A stretch of DNA of 64,000 bases from contig JANQPG010000034.1 in NCBI GenBank assembly GCA_028289545.1, positions 35,691 through 99,690 of the forward strand, given 5' to 3'. Source of the stretch: Woeseiaceae bacterium (GTDB taxonomy: Bacteria > Pseudomonadota > Gammaproteobacteria > Steroidobacterales > Woeseiaceae). Each line of letters starts with the position of its first letter. Positions within the stretch are counted from its first letter, which is position 1. This document shows, in pieces, positions 33,634-42,750 of the stretch. The position numbers were made by a program, and so were the translations under genes. The notes under the pieces were generated by a model. It saw nothing but the letters and a program-made list of their open reading frames with translations, searched no databases and was not told the DNA's origin.

Positions 33634-34467
33634 GTGTCCACGCATCGCATCTATCGCTATACGGCCATTGCGCGTCCGGTCGATCCACGTTTCCCGACCA
33701 ACAAAGCCGTGCTGCTGATCGTGCCGGTGGTTGCAATCCTGACGGCCCTGCTGGCGATGTTGGGTTTCGGGGGCGGAGCAGCGCCCGGTTCGGCGGCGCT
33801 CGGCGCCGCGCTGGCGGCATTCGGCGCCTGGGCCGTCACCCGCGAACTGGCGCCGGACGATAATCCGGCTGCCTTCGTTGCGATGGGCCTGGCCGTTGCG
33901 GCCACGCTTTGGCTCGGTCCGCACAGCGCGCTGCCGCTGTTTGTTGCGCTGTTTCTGACCCGGATCGTCAACCGCAGCACGGGTACGCATGCCCGCTGGA
34001 CCGACTCGGTGCTCGTGACCGCATTTGTCCTGTGGGCCTCCGTGACGCTTCAGGATCCGCTGCTTGGACTTGCCGCCTGCATTGCGTTTTTCCTCGACGC
34101 GTCCCTGGATCGGCCGGCGCGCTTCCAGCTCGCGTTCGGCATGGTTTGCCTGCTCGGCTCGATGCTGCTTGTCGTGCGTGACGGCGTCGCGATGCCGGCG
34201 TTGGCCGAACTGGAGGGGCCTTTGCTCTGGCTCGGTCTGCTGGTTCTCACGGCATTCCTGTTTGTCCTGTTCACAACGTCGAAGCTCGCGTCGGTGGGCG
34301 ACGTTTCGGGACAACCGCTGAATACGCCACGCGTACGCAGCGGCATGTTCGTGGCGGGCCTGCTCGCGGCCCAGGCGCCCGTGCTGAGCGGCGAGGCGGG
34401 CGTCAACCCCCTGCTCTGGGCCTGCCTGGCGAGTGTTGCGCTCGGCCGGACGTTTACGCCCAAATAA
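33634..34467 (+). CDS. Multi-pass membrane protein, unknown function
   Basis: 277-aa hydrophobic protein with about eight membrane helices (for example AVLLIVPVVAILTALLAMLGF, AFVAMGLAVAATLWLG, FQLAFGMVCLLGSMLLVV, LLWLGLLVLTAFLFVLF). GTG 33634 begins immediately after the MITE; the in-frame TTG 33616 lies within its terminal repeat. I recognise no family. Before the MITE inserted, its GTG would have shared one base with the TAG of the kinase gene (TAGTG), so it was probably the third gene of the acyl-CoA operon. Confidence 0.7.
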   Translation: MSTHRIYRYTAIARPVDPRFPTNKAVLLIVPVVAILTALLAMLGFGGGAAPGSAALGAALAAFGAWAVTRELAPDDNPAAFVAMGLAVAATLWLGPHSALPLFVALFLTRIVNRSTGTHARWTDSVLVTAFVLWASVTLQDPLLGLAACIAFFLDASLDRPARFQLAFGMVCLLGSMLLVVRDGVAMPALAELEGPLLWLGLLVLTAFLFVLFTTSKLASVGDVSGQPLNTPRVRSGMFVAGLLAAQAPVLSGEAGVNPLLWACLASVALGRTFTPK

Positions 34468-34563
34468 GGTCTCTAATCCAGTCCGTTGCGGCGCGGCAGT
34501 GGCGATATTCTTCCGCTTGCTCTAGCATGCGCGGCTGGCGAATCCGTCTGTAAGAGGAAAATG

Positions 34564-34902
34564 ATGAAAAAAATTGCCTTGTGGGTATCGGTTCTGGGGG
34601 TTTTGTCGATTGCCGCATGCGACCAAAATGGTGGCGCCGAGCAGGCTGACGATGCGGTCGAAGAGGTTGTAGAACAGGCGGCGGACGCCGTTGACGCTGC
34701 CGGCGATGCGATCGATGCAGCGGCGGACGACGCTGCCGACATGGCCGATGCGGCAATGGAAAAAGCAGACGAAGTGATGAACGAGGCGGAAGTGGCTGCC
34801 GAAGACCTCGAAAAAGAGGCAAGCGAGGCCGCCGACGCCGCTATGGAGAAAGCCGAGGAACTCAAAGAGGACGTATCGGACGCCTTGTCCGAAGGTACGT
34901 AA
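34564..34902 (+). CDS. Small Ala/Asp/Glu-rich lipoprotein
   Basis: 112-aa protein: lipoprotein signal (KKIALWVSVLGVLSIAAC, lipidated C19) and a body of alanine-rich, acidic heptad-like repeats (such as EQAADAVDAAGDAIDAAADD and AEVAAEDLEKEASEAADAAM). It should form a long amphipathic helix in the periplasm. ATG 34564 gives a 5-nt spacing from AGAGGA; the adjacent ATG 34561 is only 2 nt away. It is reminiscent of small helical outer-membrane-associated lipoproteins, but I assign no function. Confidence 0.75.
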   Translation: MKKIALWVSVLGVLSIAACDQNGGAEQADDAVEEVVEQAADAVDAAGDAIDAAADDAADMADAAMEKADEVMNEAEVAAEDLEKEASEAADAAMEKAEELKEDVSDALSEGT

Positions 34903-35241
34903 TCCAATCGTTTCGCGGCAGTGCCGGCGCAATCCGGCCGGAGCAGCGGGTTTGCGCTGCCGCGTAGAGCAACGGCGACCCGCGTGATCGATAACCCGTG
35001 TAATCGATAAGTGGCGCGATCAATACAGGCCCTGCCGGGTGTCCGGCGGGGCCTTTTTTGTATGAACGGTCTCGTTACGACCTGAAAGGTTATTGCCGCG
35101 CGTCACTGGTCCGAATAGGCTGTGAGCGTACCGGCTCGGGCGGGATCGCAGCCGCAAAGCCGCCGCTACTTATAAGTTCCTGTTATATCGATTTATTTTC
35201 CGGTTGGGAAGATACGCTTTGTCACAAATTTTTCATTTTAT
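34903..35241. other. Intergenic region before the TetR/RND operon
   Basis: About 340 bp holding the terminator at 35028-35059 and an AT-rich promoter zone (35165-35241) with a possible -35 TTGTCA at 35219-35224, whose -10 would overlap the operator. No gene is supported here. Confidence 0.5.
35028..35059 (+). terminator. Intrinsic terminator of the small lipoprotein gene
   Basis: GGCCCTGCCGG-GTGT-CCGGCGGGGCC forms an 11-bp stem with one T-G pair, followed by six T residues. Confidence 0.88.
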
Positions 35242-35263
35242 CTATACAAAACGTTCTGTATAG
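35242..35263. promoter_or_regulatory. 22-bp TetR-type operator palindrome
   Basis: CTATACA (35242-35248) and TGTATAG (35257-35263) are exact inverted arms, and the AAACGTTC core continues the palindrome with one mismatched pair. It overlaps the likely -10 and lies 8 bp before the tetR start. This is the expected geometry for autoregulation of the regulator and its efflux operon. Confidence 0.7.
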
Positions 35264-35271
35264 TTTGCGCG

Positions 35272-35835
35272 ATGGGCAGACAACCGACAGCTCGGCAGAA
35301 AGTGATCGACGCTTCCCGGCACATTGTCATGGAGCGAGGCGCCGGTGCGCTCACCTATGACGAACTGACGCAGGTCAGCGGCGTGACGCGCGGCGGAATC
35401 ACTTACCACTTCCCCACCAAAGCGTCGCTCTTGCGTGCGCTGGTCGAGCAGGATCTGGAACAGTGGCAGACCATCGAGGAGGAGCTCTGTCCGGCGCAGT
35501 GTTCGGCCGATGCGGAGCTGATCGCTTTTATTCGTGCGCACACTAACGAGGAGCCTGAACGGCGGCGGTTTGTGGGCGGCATGTTGAGTGCCGTGACTCA
35601 CGACCCACCGATTCTGGATCCGGTGCGCGCGCATGAGAACGAGCGGCTCGAGAACGTCGAGTGGACGGACCAGAACCTGAAATGTGAGCTGCTGCGCATG
35701 GCCGCAATGGGACTGTTCTGGGCTGACGTTTTCGGCTGTCCACAGATGGACCCCGGGTTGCGCAGACAACTCGTCGAAAAATTGGAAGAACTGGCGGTCG
35801 AATGGTCAGAGACCGGGAGCGACAAAGAGTCCTGA
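35272..35835 (+). CDS. TetR family transcriptional repressor of the RND operon
   Basis: 187-aa repressor: N-terminal helix-turn-helix (about residues 8-55, IVMERGAGALTYDELTQVSGVTRGGITYHFPTKASLLRALV) and a helical ligand-binding domain. It is the first gene of a four-gene unit with the membrane fusion protein, RND permease and outer-membrane factor, and probably represses it until a toxic ligand binds. There is no ribosome site before ATG 35272; a near-perfect operator lies directly upstream. Confidence 0.92.
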   Translation: MGRQPTARQKVIDASRHIVMERGAGALTYDELTQVSGVTRGGITYHFPTKASLLRALVEQDLEQWQTIEEELCPAQCSADAELIAFIRAHTNEEPERRRFVGGMLSAVTHDPPILDPVRAHENERLENVEWTDQNLKCELLRMAAMGLFWADVFGCPQMDPGLRRQLVEKLEELAVEWSETGSDKES

Positions 35836-35880
35836 CGGGCTCGCGCCAACGTAAGAATCACTTAAGAAAAGGCAAATCTG

Positions 35881-37074
35881 ATGCAGTACCAACAACATCG
35901 CCTCGCCGTTTGGCCGAGGCTTTCAGTCGCGTGTCTTGCCGCGCTGGCGCTGTCCGCCTGCGGCGGGGGTGGCGGCGGGCCCAACGGCCAGTTTCCGCCG
36001 GCGGGCGTAGGGGTTGCCGAGGTCATCGTGGAACCGATCGTGGAATGGGACGACTTCTCGGGCCGTATCCAGGCGGTCAACACAGTCCAGCTGCAGCCGC
36101 GTATTACCGGCTATCTGGAAGACGTGCACTTCGAGGAAGGTGCGGTCGTTGCCGAGGGAGATCTCTTGTTTACGATCGACGATCGCGAATACCGCGCGAC
36201 GGTCGCGTCGCAGCGTGCCGACGTGGCGCGAGCAAAAACGCGCGTCGATCTTGCGGAGCAGGATCTTGCCCGCTCCGAGAAGCTGGTGTCCGCGCGCGCC
36301 GTTTCGGTCGAGGAGCTGGAGCAGCGGCGCGGCGAGGTTGAGCAGGCCCAGGCCGATCTGCGCGCGGCCGAAGCGGCGCTCGATGTTGCGTTGCTGAATC
36401 TCGAGTTTACGCGCGTGACTTCGCCGATCGACGGCCGGGTGGGTGCGGCGCTGGTTCGACCGGGTAATCTCGTAACGCCCAACGGCTCGATACTGACCAC
36501 CGTTGTATCGATCGATCCGATTCACGTCGTGTTCGAAGGCGACGAAAGTATTTATCTCAAGTACCAGGCGAAAGCCCTGACCGGCGAGCGGCCGAGTTCA
36601 CGCGACGCGCGCAACCCGGTACAGGTGGGTCTCGCCGGCGGTCAGGACTTTCCGTTTCGAGGTGAGATGGACTTCGTCGATAACAGCATCGATCCGGGAA
36701 CCGGCACCATCCAGGGTCGCGCGCTCATCCCAAACCCCGACGGGTTCCTGATTCCGGGATTGTTCGCGCGCGTCAGGCTGCTGGGCAGTGGCGAGTACGA
36801 AGCTGTGCTGATTCACGAATCGGCGGTGATGACGGATCAAAACCGCAAGTTTGTTTACGTAGTCACCGAGGACAACGTGGCGTTACGTCGCGACGTCGTG
36901 CTGGGCCGCGAAGTCGAGAGCCTGCGCGTCGTCGAACAAGGATTGACCGCAGGCGAACGAGTTGTGGTCAACGGCGTGCGGAAGATCTTCTTCTCCGGTG
37001 CGCCGGTTGCGCCCACCGTCGACAACATGCGGAGCCCGGGCTCGGCCCCGCAGGTTCAGGCGGGTAGCGAATAA
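35881..37074 (+). CDS. RND efflux membrane fusion protein (periplasmic adaptor)
   Basis: 397-aa lipoprotein (lipobox SAC at C27) that bridges the inner-membrane pump and outer-membrane channel. Features: barrel-sandwich/lipoyl domain (about residues 65-95, VQLQPRITGYLEDVHFEEGAVVAEGDLLFTID), a coiled-coil hairpin (about 105-175, RADVARAKTRVDLAEQDLARSEKL), the second lipoyl half with SPIDGRVGAALVRPGNLV, and beta-barrel and MP domains. Its TAA overlaps the ATG of the permease by one base. AcrA/MexA-like. Confidence 0.94.
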   Translation: MQYQQHRLAVWPRLSVACLAALALSACGGGGGGPNGQFPPAGVGVAEVIVEPIVEWDDFSGRIQAVNTVQLQPRITGYLEDVHFEEGAVVAEGDLLFTIDDREYRATVASQRADVARAKTRVDLAEQDLARSEKLVSARAVSVEELEQRRGEVEQAQADLRAAEAALDVALLNLEFTRVTSPIDGRVGAALVRPGNLVTPNGSILTTVVSIDPIHVVFEGDESIYLKYQAKALTGERPSSRDARNPVQVGLAGGQDFPFRGEMDFVDNSIDPGTGTIQGRALIPNPDGFLIPGLFARVRLLGSGEYEAVLIHESAVMTDQNRKFVYVVTEDNVALRRDVVLGREVESLRVVEQGLTAGERVVVNGVRKIFFSGAPVAPTVDNMRSPGSAPQVQAGSE

Positions 37075-40000
37075 TGAATCTGTCACGCGTTTTTGTCGAT
37101 CGCCCGATTTTTGCGGGTGTGCTGTCGGTTTTCATCCTGATCGCGGGCCTGATTGCGATTCCGAATCTGCCGGTGGGTGAGTATCCGGAAGTCGTGCCGC
37201 CGACGATCCAGGTCACGGCAAGTTACCCCGGAGCCAACCCGAAGACCATTTCCGAAACCGTGGCGGCGCCGCTCGAAGAGGCCATCAACGGCGTCGAGAA
37301 CATGATCTATATGAAGTCGGTGGCGAGTTCCGACGGTCAGCTGCAGGTGCAGGTGACGTTCAAAGGCGGAACCGATATCGATCTGGCTTCGGTACAGGTT
37401 CAGAATCGCGTGGCGACGGCGTTGCCGCGACTGCCGGAGGCCGTCAGAGAGCTCGGGGTGTCGACGGCCAAGTCCTCGCCGAACCTGACGATGGTTGTGC
37501 ATTTGACATCGCCGGACGGTGAATACGACGCTTCGTATCTCTCCAACTACGCCAACATCAACGTGAAGGACGAGTTGGCCCGCCTGACGGGCGTGGGGCA
37601 GGCGCTGATCTTCGGCGCCGGCAACTACTCGATGCGGATCTGGCTGGATCCGAAGAAGGTGGCGTCTCGAGATCTGACGGCGGGTGACGTCATCGCCTCT
37701 ATACGTGAACAGAACGTCCAGGTGTCGGCCGGGATCATTGGCGGACCGCCGCAGCCGGGGGCCAGCACTACACAGTACTCGTTGAGTGCGCAGGGGCGTT
37801 TGAGAACCGTTGCCGAGTTCGAAGAGATTGTGCTCAAGACCGGCAGTTCGCCGGGTTCGGTGACGACGCTCGGCGACGTGGCGCGCGTGGAACTCGGTTC
37901 GCAAACCTATTCGCTGCGTTCCTACCTCAACAACAAGGAAGCGGCAGCGATACCGATCTTCCAGTCGCCGGGCGCCAACGCCATTGCGTTGTCGAACTCG
38001 GTTCGCGAGACCATGGAGGCATTGGCCGAGGACTTTCCACCGGGCATGGATTGGGAGGTGGCCTACGACCCCACGGTGTTCGTCCGCCAGTCGATCCAGT
38101 CGGTCGTAACCACCTTGCTCGAAGCCGTCCTGCTCGTCGTCATCGTGGTTGTACTGTTCCTGCAGACCTGGCGAGCGTCAATTATCCCTTTGCTGGCCGT
38201 GCCCGTGTCGATCATTGGCGCGTTCGCCGTGCTCCTCATGCTCGGGTTTTCGATCAACGTACTGACACTGTTCGGGCTCGTGCTCGCTATCGGTATTGTC
38301 GTCGACGATGCGATTGTCGTCGTCGAGAACGTCGAGCGGCACATTGAAATGGGCAAGTCGCCGCGCGACGCGGCGCAGGACGCCATGAAAGAGGTATCGG
38401 GTCCCATCGTGGCCATTACTCTCGTTCTGGCCGCCGTGTTCGTGCCGCTGGCGTTCCTCGAAGGCGTCACCGGCGAGTTCTACCGGCAGTTCGCCGTGTC
38501 GATTGCCGCCGCAGTGCTGATCTCGGGCTTCAACTCACTCACGCTCTCGCCCGCCATGGCGGCCGTCTTGCTGAAACCGCAGGGTGCGCCCCTCAACACG
38601 ACCGGGAAGATCATCAATTTCCTGTGTGGCTGGATATTCCGCCCGTTCAACCGGGTCTTCGATCGCGGCGCCAAATCCTATGCAAGGAGCACCGAGAAAA
38701 ACCTGGGTCGCGGCGGCCGGCTCACGGTGATCTACCTCTTGCTCATCGGCGTTGCGATCATGGGTTTCCGTTCGGTGCCGGGCGGCTTTATCCCGACGCA
38801 GGACAAACAGTACCTGTTCGGCGTCGCGCTCCTGCCGGAAGGTGCGACGATCGATCGCACCGACGCCATGCTAAAAGAGATGAGCGCGATAGCGCTGGCC
38901 ACACCCGGCGTGCGCAATTCGGTGGCGTTTCCGGGCCTGAACGGCGTCCATTTTGTGAACACTCCCAATATCGGCACGATGTTCATGGGCATCGACCCGC
39001 CCGGCGACCGCGACAGCACCGCCGCCGAGATTGCGGCACAGCTGTCCGGAGCGTTCTCGACGTTGGAGGAGGGCTTGGCTTTCGCGCTGATGCCGCCGCC
39101 GATACTGGGGCTCGGTAACGCTTCCGGCGTCGAAATGTACATCCAGGACAAGCGAGCGCTGGGTTTTGGTGAGCTCAACCAGCAGACCCAGGCGATTGCC
39201 GGTGCGCTGCGGCAGACGCCCGGTTTCGATCCGTACTCGGTGCTGAGTTCGTTCCAGTCCAATGTGCCGCAGCTCGAGGCGGTCGTCGATCGCCGCAAGG
39301 TGAAAGAGCAGAATCTCAATCTCAACGACGTGTACACGGCGCTACAGGCTTATCTCGGTTCCGCCTACGTCAACGACTTCAACCTGTTCGGCCGCACCTA
39401 CAGCGTGTACGTGCAGGCGGATGCGCAGTTCCGCGATGAGGTCAGCGACGTGTCGTTGCTGAAGGTACGCAACGCGGACGGGCGCATGATTCCCGTCACC
39501 AGCGTGCTCAGCGTGGAGGAGAGTTTCGGGCCGGATCCGGTCATACGCTACAACGGCTATCCCGCCGCGGACCTGTCAGCAGGGATCGATCCGGCGCAGA
39601 TGTCCTCGCAGGAAGCGCTTGCCGTTGCGGCACAACTCTCGGATTCGGTGCTGCCGCAGGGCATGGGCTTCGAGTGGACCGGGCTGACGTACCAGGAGGC
39701 CACACAGGGCAATACCGCGCTGCTTGTGTTCCCGCTTTGTATCCTGTTCGTGTTCCTGATACTTGCAGCGCTTTATGAAAGCCTGTCGCTGCCGCTGGTC
39801 GTCATCCTGATCGTGCCTCTGTGCCTGTTGTCGGCAATTGCCGGTATCTGGACCATCAACGAGGTACGCGGGCTGCTGTTCGGCCTGCAGATTGCGTCGG
39901 GGGCAATACCGCCGCCGCCAATGTCGGTGCCGCCCGTCGTGATCGACAACAACATCTTTACGCAAATTGGCCTGGTTGTGCTCATGGGGCTGGCCTGCAA

Positions 40001-40325
40001 GAACGCGATTCTCATCGTCGAGTTTGCCCGGGATCTCGAACTGGCCGGGCGCAGCATACTGGAGGCGGCCATTGAGTCCTGCCGCATTCGTCTGCGTCCC
40101 ATCCTGATGACGAGTTTTGCGTTCATCGCCGGGGTTGTGCCGCTCGTATTTGCGTCGGGGCCAGGTTCCGAGGTGCGTCACGTCATGGGCGTCACGGTGT
40201 TCTTCGGCATGCTGGGCGTTACCTTCTTTGGACTGATCTTTACACCGGTTTTTTATGTGCTCATTCGGAATTTCGAAGAACGCAGAAAAGCCCGCAAGCA
40301 GGAGGTATCCCATGCGCTGGCTTAG
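37074..40325 (+). CDS. RND multidrug efflux permease (HAE1 family)
   Basis: 1083-aa proton-driven pump of the AcrB/MexB type, acting as a trimer. Start motif LSRVFVDRPIFAGVLSVFILIAGL, then two large periplasmic loops; the proton-relay pair appears in VLAIGIVVDDAIVVVENVERHIE with the D-D doublet. Further membrane regions include IVVVLFLQTWRASIIPLLAVPVSIIG, MGLACKNAILIVEFARDLE and RPILMTSFAFIAGVVPL. The length is slightly above the 1050-aa norm. It overlaps the adaptor's stop by one base and the outer-membrane gene's start by 14 bp. Confidence 0.96.
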   Translation: MNLSRVFVDRPIFAGVLSVFILIAGLIAIPNLPVGEYPEVVPPTIQVTASYPGANPKTISETVAAPLEEAINGVENMIYMKSVASSDGQLQVQVTFKGGTDIDLASVQVQNRVATALPRLPEAVRELGVSTAKSSPNLTMVVHLTSPDGEYDASYLSNYANINVKDELARLTGVGQALIFGAGNYSMRIWLDPKKVASRDLTAGDVIASIREQNVQVSAGIIGGPPQPGASTTQYSLSAQGRLRTVAEFEEIVLKTGSSPGSVTTLGDVARVELGSQTYSLRSYLNNKEAAAIPIFQSPGANAIALSNSVRETMEALAEDFPPGMDWEVAYDPTVFVRQSIQSVVTTLLEAVLLVVIVVVLFLQTWRASIIPLLAVPVSIIGAFAVLLMLGFSINVLTLFGLVLAIGIVVDDAIVVVENVERHIEMGKSPRDAAQDAMKEVSGPIVAITLVLAAVFVPLAFLEGVTGEFYRQFAVSIAAAVLISGFNSLTLSPAMAAVLLKPQGAPLNTTGKIINFLCGWIFRPFNRVFDRGAKSYARSTEKNLGRGGRLTVIYLLLIGVAIMGFRSVPGGFIPTQDKQYLFGVALLPEGATIDRTDAMLKEMSAIALATPGVRNSVAFPGLNGVHFVNTPNIGTMFMGIDPPGDRDSTAAEIAAQLSGAFSTLEEGLAFALMPPPILGLGNASGVEMYIQDKRALGFGELNQQTQAIAGALRQTPGFDPYSVLSSFQSNVPQLEAVVDRRKVKEQNLNLNDVYTALQAYLGSAYVNDFNLFGRTYSVYVQADAQFRDEVSDVSLLKVRNADGRMIPVTSVLSVEESFGPDPVIRYNGYPAADLSAGIDPAQMSSQEALAVAAQLSDSVLPQGMGFEWTGLTYQEATQGNTALLVFPLCILFVFLILAALYESLSLPLVVILIVPLCLLSAIAGIWTINEVRGLLFGLQIASGAIPPPPMSVPPVVIDNNIFTQIGLVVLMGLACKNAILIVEFARDLELAGRSILEAAIESCRIRLRPILMTSFAFIAGVVPLVFASGPGSEVRHVMGVTVFFGMLGVTFFGLIFTPVFYVLIRNFEERRKARKQEVSHALA

Positions 40326-41721
40326 TCTGTCACTTTCGTCAGTCTTGCTGGCTGGTTGCGCCGTCGGGCCCGATTACGAGCCCGCCGAAACGGCCCTGCC
40401 CGAGTCGTTTGTACACGCGAAGGCGGACGAAGCCGACACGCCGGTGCCGGTCAAGGGTCTCTGGCAGAGCCTGGGCAACGAGGAGCTGACGAACCTCATC
40501 GACCTGGCGCTAGACAACAACACGACGATCGCCCAGGCGGTCGCCACGATGAACGAGACCCGTGCGTTGAGCGGTCAGGCCGTTTACAGCCTGCTGCCGA
40601 CCGTGACGCTGAACGGTGAGCTCGAGCGCAGCCGGCCTGCGAACGAGGATCCGTTTGCGTTTCCGGACTTAGGCGTCGTCGAGCGCTACAGGGCCGGCTT
40701 CGACGCCGAATGGGAGATCGACTTGTTCGGCAGCCTGCGGCGGCGGTCCGAGTCGTTTTTCTACCTGGTCGATGCGGACGAGGCGACGGTGTACGCCGTG
40801 CAGCTATCCATTGTCGCCGAGGTAGCCCAGACCTACTTCCAGTGGCTGGGTGAGAGTCTGCGTCTCGACATCCTCAAGGCCAATCTCGAGAATCAGTCGG
40901 AGAACGTTGCGATTCTCGAAGCCGGCCTTGAGGCGGGTCGTGGCACGGCATTCGACGTAGCGCGCGCCCGCGCGATCGAGCGTCAGATCGCGGCCAACGT
41001 GCCGAACGCCGAGGCTGCCGTGTACCGGGCGGAACAGCGCTTGAGCGCCCTGACTCGCGTTCCGGTTGCGACCCTGCGCAACGACCTCGAAGCGCCCCGC
41101 GGTTTTCCCGCCTTGCCGCGACTCATCGCTGTCGGTACGCCCGCCGACTGGCTGGCGCGGCGACCGGATGTGTACGCCGCGGAGCGGCGGCTCGCCTCAG
41201 CGACCGCGGACATTGGGGTTGCGACCGCCGAGTTTTACCCGAAGCTGAACCTCGTAGGCGATTTCGGCTGGACCGGCACGGAATCGTCCTCCATTGGCGA
41301 CGACAACGCGGAACGCTGGCGCGTCGCGCCGGCTATTTCGTGGCGCATCCTCGACGTTGGCCGCGTCAGGCAGGAGCTGAAAGCGGCGGAGGCACGGGCT
41401 GAGGGCGCACTCGCGGCGTTCGACGAGGCGTGGCTGACGGCGCTCGAGGAAACCGAGAACGCCATGGCCAACTATCGCGCGGCCACCGAGCGCGAAGCGC
41501 GCCTCGAAGAAGCCGCGCTTGAAGCGCGCGAAGCATCGCGGCTTGCGGAGCTGCGTTACGATGCCGGGGCGGACAGCTTTCTTGCCGTACTCGATGCCGA
41601 TCGGACACGTATTGATCTGGACGACCAGCTCGCGCAGGGCCGCACGGACAGGGCGACGGCGTTGGCCGCGCTATACAAGGCGTTGGGCGGCGACTTTGCG
41701 GTAGCGGCGGATACGCGCTGA
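40312..41721 (+). CDS. RND outer-membrane factor (OprM/NodT family)
   Basis: 469-aa lipoprotein (SSVLLAGC, lipidated C16) of the TolC superfamily, the outer-membrane exit channel of the pump. Typical OprM features: AVGPDYEPAETALPESF at the N-terminus, WEIDLFGSLRRRSESFFYLVDADEATVYAVQLSIVAEVAQTYF and LAELRYDAGADSFLAVLDADRTRIDLDDQLAQ near the end. ATG 40312 lies 6 nt after GGAGG and overlaps the permease gene by 14 bp; the upstream in-frame ATG at 40255 is inside that gene. Last gene of the efflux operon. Confidence 0.94.
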   Translation: MRWLSLSLSSVLLAGCAVGPDYEPAETALPESFVHAKADEADTPVPVKGLWQSLGNEELTNLIDLALDNNTTIAQAVATMNETRALSGQAVYSLLPTVTLNGELERSRPANEDPFAFPDLGVVERYRAGFDAEWEIDLFGSLRRRSESFFYLVDADEATVYAVQLSIVAEVAQTYFQWLGESLRLDILKANLENQSENVAILEAGLEAGRGTAFDVARARAIERQIAANVPNAEAAVYRAEQRLSALTRVPVATLRNDLEAPRGFPALPRLIAVGTPADWLARRPDVYAAERRLASATADIGVATAEFYPKLNLVGDFGWTGTESSSIGDDNAERWRVAPAISWRILDVGRVRQELKAAEARAEGALAAFDEAWLTALEETENAMANYRAATEREARLEEAALEAREASRLAELRYDAGADSFLAVLDADRTRIDLDDQLAQGRTDRATALAALYKALGGDFAVAADTR

Positions 41722-41742
41722 GCAAGTCGGTTGCCGCCCATG

Positions 41743-41774
41743 CGGCCGCGGGTATGTCCGTTAACCCGCGGCCG
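41743..41774. terminator. Bidirectional hairpin overlapping antiporter stop
   Basis: CGGCCGCGGGT and ACCCGCGGCCG make a perfect 11-bp stem around a 10-nt loop. The right arm lies in the last codons of the convergent antiporter gene, so coding sequence and terminator are shared. The T-run is short. Confidence 0.6.
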
Positions 41775-42750
41775 TTTCGGCAAGCAGCCGGGAGATTGCG
41801 TAACCGAGGTAGATCGTAAGCAGCAGCGCGCCGGCTGCCCGGCCGAGCTGAGCTTTACCGAACGCAAAAAACGGGATCAGCAGCACAACCAGTCCCCACG
41901 AAACCAGGAGATCGGTTACGCCGCCGGCCGGAATACGAACCTCCGTAATGACGGCGCTGCTCGGCAGGACTAACAGCGAGTTGAAGATGTTCGAGCCGAC
42001 CACGTTGCCGAGCGCAAGGTCGGGCTCTTTGCGCAGCGCGGCCACTACCGAGGTGACAAGCTCCGGCATACTCGTGCCGATGGCCACGACGAACAGACCC
42101 ACAACCGTGGCCGACAGACCCAGCGCATTCGCGAGCGATACGCTGTTTCTGATCGTGAGTTCACCGCCTAGAAACAAGAGTCCGAACCCGGCGAGCACAA
42201 AAAGCCAGCGCAACGGCGAAGCGGCAGGCGGCCGAGCCAGTGGGTTTTCCTCGATTTCCGCCGCAATCGGGTCTCCGCTCGGCATTCGGAAAACGTCCAT
42301 TGCGTTGATGTAGAAGAAAATGCAAAACAAGAGCATCAGGACGATGCCCTCCGAACGGCCGATCATGGGCGGCGAGCCTTCCAGCAGTCCATCCAGCGCC
42401 ATGACGGTCATGATGCTCGTCACGAGAATGAGAAGCGGGATCTCGCGCCTGACGAGCTGACTTTGTATGGCAATGGGCGCAATCAGCGCGGTGATGCCCA
42501 GCACCAGTCCGAAGTTGCTGATGTTCGAGCCGACCACGTTGCCGAATGCAATGTCGGTTTCGCCTTTGATGGCGCCGAAGACGTTGATCGCCAGTTCCGG
42601 CGAACTCGTGCCGAAACCAACGACCGTCAGGCCCACTACCAGCGGCGACACACCCAGTTTGGCAGCGATCTCGGATGCGCCGCGGACCAACAGTGCGCCG
42701 CCGAAAACCAGCACGACAATGCCGGTGACGAGCCCCAGAAAAGCCAGCAT
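41761..42750 (-). CDS. Calcium/sodium antiporter (CaCA family, YrbG-like)
   Basis: 329-aa membrane protein with about ten helices and the two inverted alpha repeats of the family: GFGTSSPELAINVFGAIKGETDIAFGNVVGSNISN and AIGTSMPELVTSVVAALRKEPDLALGNVVGSNIFN, which carry the ion-coordinating Glu and Ser/Thr residues. It exports Ca2+ in exchange for Na+ across the inner membrane. ATG 42750 is used; the preceding TTG is less likely. It is divergent from mgtE across about 160 bp, so two divalent-ion transporters share this region. Confidence 0.93.
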   Translation of the reverse strand: MLAFLGLVTGIVVLVFGGALLVRGASEIAAKLGVSPLVVGLTVVGFGTSSPELAINVFGAIKGETDIAFGNVVGSNISNFGLVLGITALIAPIAIQSQLVRREIPLLILVTSIMTVMALDGLLEGSPPMIGRSEGIVLMLLFCIFFYINAMDVFRMPSGDPIAAEIEENPLARPPAASPLRWLFVLAGFGLLFLGGELTIRNSVSLANALGLSATVVGLFVVAIGTSMPELVTSVVAALRKEPDLALGNVVGSNIFNSLLVLPSSAVITEVRIPAGGVTDLLVSWGLVVLLIPFFAFGKAQLGRAAGALLLTIYLGYAISRLLAETAAG

